Assembly (NCBI GenBank): GCA_031216915.1
Contig: CM062289.1
Span: forward strand, 64,053,741 to 64,117,740
Direction of reading: 5' to 3'
Source: Pictodentalium vernedei
Taxonomy: Eukaryota > Mollusca > Scaphopoda > Dentaliida > Dentaliidae
DNA length: 64,000 nucleotides
In this document: piece after piece, positions 62,422 to 64,000 of the stretch
How the letters are laid out: each line of letters starts with the position of its first letter
How positions within the stretch are numbered: position 1 is the stretch's first letter
Position numbers and translations under genes: made by a program
The notes under the pieces: model-generated
What the model was told of the DNA's origin: nothing
The model's database searches: none
What the model saw: only the letters and a program-made list of their open reading frames with translations

Positions 62422-64000
62422 TACAAACTACCATAATATATTACAGTGGAAATGCCGAGGTTTTAGAGCTAATTTCAATGAACTCGGACTGCTAAGTCAA
62501 AAATATCAACCTGCGGCTTTTTGTCTGCAGGAAACACTCCTAAAGAAACCAGACAATCAAGACTATTGCGCTTTTAAGGGTTATACAACGTATAACACTT
62601 GGGCAGAGGAAGCTGATCTTCATGTTCGTGGGACATCTGTCTCAGTTAGAAATGATATTATCCACAGTTCTGTAAATTTACATACAAATTTACAGGCTGT
62701 GGCGGTACGCCTAACTTTAGACAAAACGATTACTGTGTGCTCCATTTACATATCTCCAAACCAAGTTCTGCCGATGCAAGATCTGGAACGACTTATTGAT
62801 CAGCTTCCAACACCCTATATTTTAATGGGGGATTTTAATGCTCATAGTCCTCTTTGGGGTGCTTCATGCAGCAAAGAGGATGTAAAGGGTAAAACCGTTG
62901 AAGGGTTCATTACTCAACATGACTTGTGTTTGTTTAATGATGGGTCACATACTTACCTGCATCCTGCATCTGGTTCGTACACGTCAATCGATCTCACAAT
63001 TACAAGCCCTTCCCTTTTCCTGGATTTTTCTTGGAAAGTGGAAGATGACTTGTGTGGAAGTGACCACTTCCCAATTGTTTTGGAGGGTGTTGTTCCTGCA
63101 GGGGATGAGAGGGTGCCCCAGTGGAAATTTAAAAAAGCAAACTAGGACACTTTCTCATCGTTGTGTTGCGAGCGACTCCCTCAAGATACGTTTGACGCCA
63201 CTTCTGACCCTGTGGAACATTTCACTGCCACATTACTTGACATTGCAAACACAGTTATCCTTAAAACCTCGGCAAATCCTAAACGTTTCCATAAACCATG
63301 GTTTGATATGGATTGTAAACAGGCTATCCATAAACGTAAAAAAGTTGAACGCGATTTTAACAAGTCACCAACGACGAATAATTTGGATGAATTATGTATT
63401 AATCGGGCTCAAACCCGACGCTCATTAAACAAAAGAAGAAAACTTCCTGGCAAAATTATGTTTCAAAATTAAATCAAAATACCGCCATCAAAAAAGTCTG
63501 GAAAATGGTTCAAAAAATTAAAGGTAAAGAAACAAAATCTACTGTACAACACCTTGAACAAAATAATATTAAAATAACATTTAAAAAAGACATTTCGAAC
63601 ACTTTGGCTTCCACCTTTTCTAAGAACTCCTCTTCTGAAAATTGCACTCCACAGTTTGTCCAGTTTAAAAATCAACAGGAGAAACACAAATTCAAATTTC
63701 AATCTGACAATCATGAAAGTTATAATGAACCGTTTTCAATTGATGAGCTGTCAGCGTCGTTGAGTAAAGCAAAAGATACAGCCACTGGTCCTTATGAAAT
63801 CCATTACCAAATTTTAAAACATTTGCCGCCTTCATCGCTCCAACTTTTGCTTTCTATATTTAATGATATATGGGTGACTGGCCTGTTTCCATCTTCCTGG
63901 CGTAAAGCAACAGTCATTCCCATTCCCAAGCCTGACAAGGACCACTGCAATCCAACCAACTACAGACCAATAGCACTCACGAGTTGCCTCTGTAAAACCA
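62414..64000 (+). pseudogene. LINE copy 2 ORF2, endonuclease and start of RT (broken, partial)
   Basis: The endonuclease domain is intact from ATG 62414 for 243 codons: CRGFRANFNEL, CLQET, GDFNAHSPLWG, SIDLTITSP, GSDHFPI. The early WxC motif has Lys where the family usually has Asn, in both copies. Breaks: TAG at 63143-63145 (TGG in copy 1) and the frameshift near 63440 shared with copy 1. The frame is then open through the ATGP..EIHYQIL region, where copy 1 has a stop, up to NYRPIALTS at the window end. Confidence 0.85.

Larger units (their letters stand above)
53064..64000. repeat. Tandem unit A2, truncated by the window end
   Basis: Matches A1 nearly base for base to about 57.89 kb and then at visibly lower identity. 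Has about 150 bp near 58.05-58.21 kb that A1 lost. Nothing recognisable in 53583-54000, 55792-56285, 56390-56750 and 57800-58337. Confidence 0.9.
60263..64000 (+). mobile_element. LINE copy 2 (I-superfamily/Nimb-like), cut by the window end
   Basis: Same insertion point and order as copy 1. The first about 16 bases of copy 1's leader are replaced by a short unrelated stretch before CCTACTAGGCG. The leader 60263-61032 keeps the 13-bp inverted repeat. Everything after the start of the RT region lies outside the window. Confidence 0.85.

Noticed and set aside
1-64000. Regularly spaced repeats suggesting a CRISPR array
   Set aside because: Repeat spacing is about 300 bp with related, not unique, intervening sequence, and the DNA is clearly animal.

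Overview
The window is animal (eukaryotic) DNA made almost entirely of transposable elements and satellite-like repeats. I see no intact host gene, rRNA, true tRNA gene, CRISPR array or prokaryotic operon. A retrotransposon with APE endonuclease, RT and RNase H plus an (AATA)n tail, a tRNA-derived SINE family, hAT-like and Tc1-like MITEs and a tyrosine-recombinase/zinc-finger family all point to an invertebrate, probably a lophotrochozoan such as a mollusc (inference).

Layout: the window is a tandem array of five related units in the order A-B-B-B-A. A1 is 1-16739, B1 16740-28732, B2 28733-40900, B3 40901-53063, and A2 starts at 53064 and is cut by the window end. A1 plus the three B units makes a higher-order period of 53,063 bp. 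All units share a backbone: tandem tRNA-like SINE monomers, a degenerate 130-180 bp repeat with a poly-C tract, a 477-bp MITE, TTGG-rich simple repeats, a promoter-like GC-richer patch followed by a fold-back, and a minus-strand pseudogene of a zinc-finger/tyrosine-recombinase protein that is itself split by a 331-bp Tc1-like MITE.

The A and B types differ by insertions. A units carry a 1.6-kb hAT-like element (8-bp target duplication) and a 6-kb LINE with two ORFs (ORF1 gag-like with zinc knuckles; ORF2 endonuclease-RT-RNase H). B units lack both and instead carry a 3.57-kb element with long terminal inverted repeats and a TA target duplication. Its main gene is a minus-strand FEN1/XPG-like nuclease with a C-terminal CXC cysteine cluster. 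Because each type is an empty site for the other's insertions, the element ends can be read directly.

The nuclease-bearing TIR element is the most interesting object: it has no recognisable DDE transposase, but keeps every acidic residue expected of a FEN-type active site. No copy here is intact. B1 loses the cysteine tail to a stop, and B2/B3 share a Trp-to-stop change in the middle. Both LINE copies are dead and share at least two frameshifts, so they were copied by segmental duplication and not by independent retrotransposition. Patterns of near-identity (right part of B1 = right part of B2; left part of B2 = left part of B3) indicate one recent 12.17-kb tandem duplication, real or an assembly artefact.
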